Made by a program: the position numbers and the translations under genes
Shown here: positions 14,570 to 14,826 of the stretch, one piece after another
Numbering within the stretch: the stretch's first letter is position 1
How the letters are laid out: every line of letters begins with the position of its first letter
The notes under the pieces: generated by a model
Seen by the model: only the letters and a program-made list of their open reading frames with translations
Database searches by the model: none
Told to the model about the DNA's origin: nothing
Assembly (NCBI GenBank): GCA_015491615.1
Contig: WFVN01000176.1
Location: forward strand, 1 to 14,826
Origin: Gammaproteobacteria bacterium
GTDB lineage: Bacteria; Pseudomonadota; Gammaproteobacteria; S012-40
DNA length: 14,826 bases
Direction: 5' to 3'

Positions 14570-14826
14570 CGGTACCAGTCGCTCTCCAGGCGCCAGCCGG
14601 TGATGACGTAGCTGAGCAGGCGCAAGGTCATGGGCAGGGCGTCGGCGTCCACGGACACCCGCAGGGCGCCCACGTATCGCGCCCCGCCGACCAGCAGTCG
14701 GCGGTCCATCAAGGGCAGGCCGCGGGGGTGTCCGATGTGGTTGAGGGCCAGGTCCAGACGCGGGTAGAGGTAGCGGGCGCCGCTGTTGACGTTGAAGACC
14801 TCGTACTGCTGCGACAGGGGCAGGTA
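14548..14826 (-). CDS. DUF4390 family protein, C-terminal part (5' end outside window)
   Basis: Reading the minus strand from the window edge gives 92 residues ending in a TGA at 14548-14550. The fragment starts with YLPLSQQYEVFNVNSG, contains LDLALNHIGHPRGLPLMD and YVGALRVSVD, and ends SDWYRWPIEAP. These are features of DUF4390, a small exported protein of unknown function. It is usually encoded directly before ntrY in gammaproteobacteria and betaproteobacteria, as here. The N-terminus and any signal peptide lie outside the window. The end overlaps the ntrY start by 22 bp, so the two are probably co-translated. A link to NtrY signalling is suggested by this conserved neighbourhood only. Confidence 0.85.
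   Translation of the reverse strand, partial: YLPLSQQYEVFNVNSGARYLYPRLDLALNHIGHPRGLPLMDRRLLVGGARYVGALRVSVDADALPMTLRLLSYVITGWRLESDWYRWPIEAP

Noticed and set aside
1..14826. CRISPR, tRNA, rRNA, insertion sequence or phage elements
   Set aside because: No regularly spaced repeats, no clover-leaf candidates, no transposase or integrase, and no abrupt composition change other than the short Fur-box island were seen.

Overview
The window is high-GC chromosomal DNA from a proteobacterium, most likely a gammaproteobacterium of the Chromatiales/Ectothiorhodospiraceae type. That placement is inferred from composition and from two recognisable gene orders: argS followed by a SPOR-domain protein, and DUF4390-ntrY-ntrX-trkA-trkH. 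I see no rRNA, tRNA, CRISPR array, transposase or phage gene, and nothing looks recently transferred. The window is almost fully coding. The longest stretch without a gene is about 200 bp (1846-2043).

Plus strand, 1-1845: the 3' part of argS (arginyl-tRNA synthetase), a membrane-anchored SPOR-domain protein whose start overlaps the argS stop (TGATG), and a small lipoprotein of unknown function with a clear ribosome binding site. These three run in one direction and converge on the long minus-strand block.

Minus strand, 14826 down to 2044 (listed in transcription order): the end of a DUF4390 protein; NtrY sensor kinase; NtrX response regulator; TrkA and TrkH (potassium uptake); a small SAM-dependent methyltransferase; a four-part TRAP transporter (TatT lipoprotein, DctP binding protein, DctQ, DctM); and a cytochrome c/FTR1 fusion iron permease. 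Most junctions overlap or are a few bases apart, so DUF4390-ntrYX-trkAH-methyltransferase probably forms one transcript or set of overlapping transcripts. A good sigma-70-like promoter sits over the methyltransferase stop codon and probably starts a separate tatT-dctPQM unit. The iron permease has its own promoter region with a recognisable Fur box, so it should respond to iron independently of the TRAP genes.

Functionally, NtrYX is a membrane sensor and its regulator (redox, nitrogen or envelope signals in other bacteria), TrkAH imports potassium, the TatT-type TRAP system imports an unknown solute using an ion gradient, and the FTR1 protein imports iron.

I did not find a clearly new multi-gene system. 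The most unusual points are: an NtrX whose AAA+ domain has lost the GAFTGA loop and the Walker B acidic residues while keeping an intact receiver and Fis-type DNA-binding domain; a DctP in which the usual substrate-carboxylate-binding arginine is a tryptophan; the Fur-controlled cytochrome c/FTR1 fusion; and a possible three-way-junction inverted repeat between the convergent transcription units.
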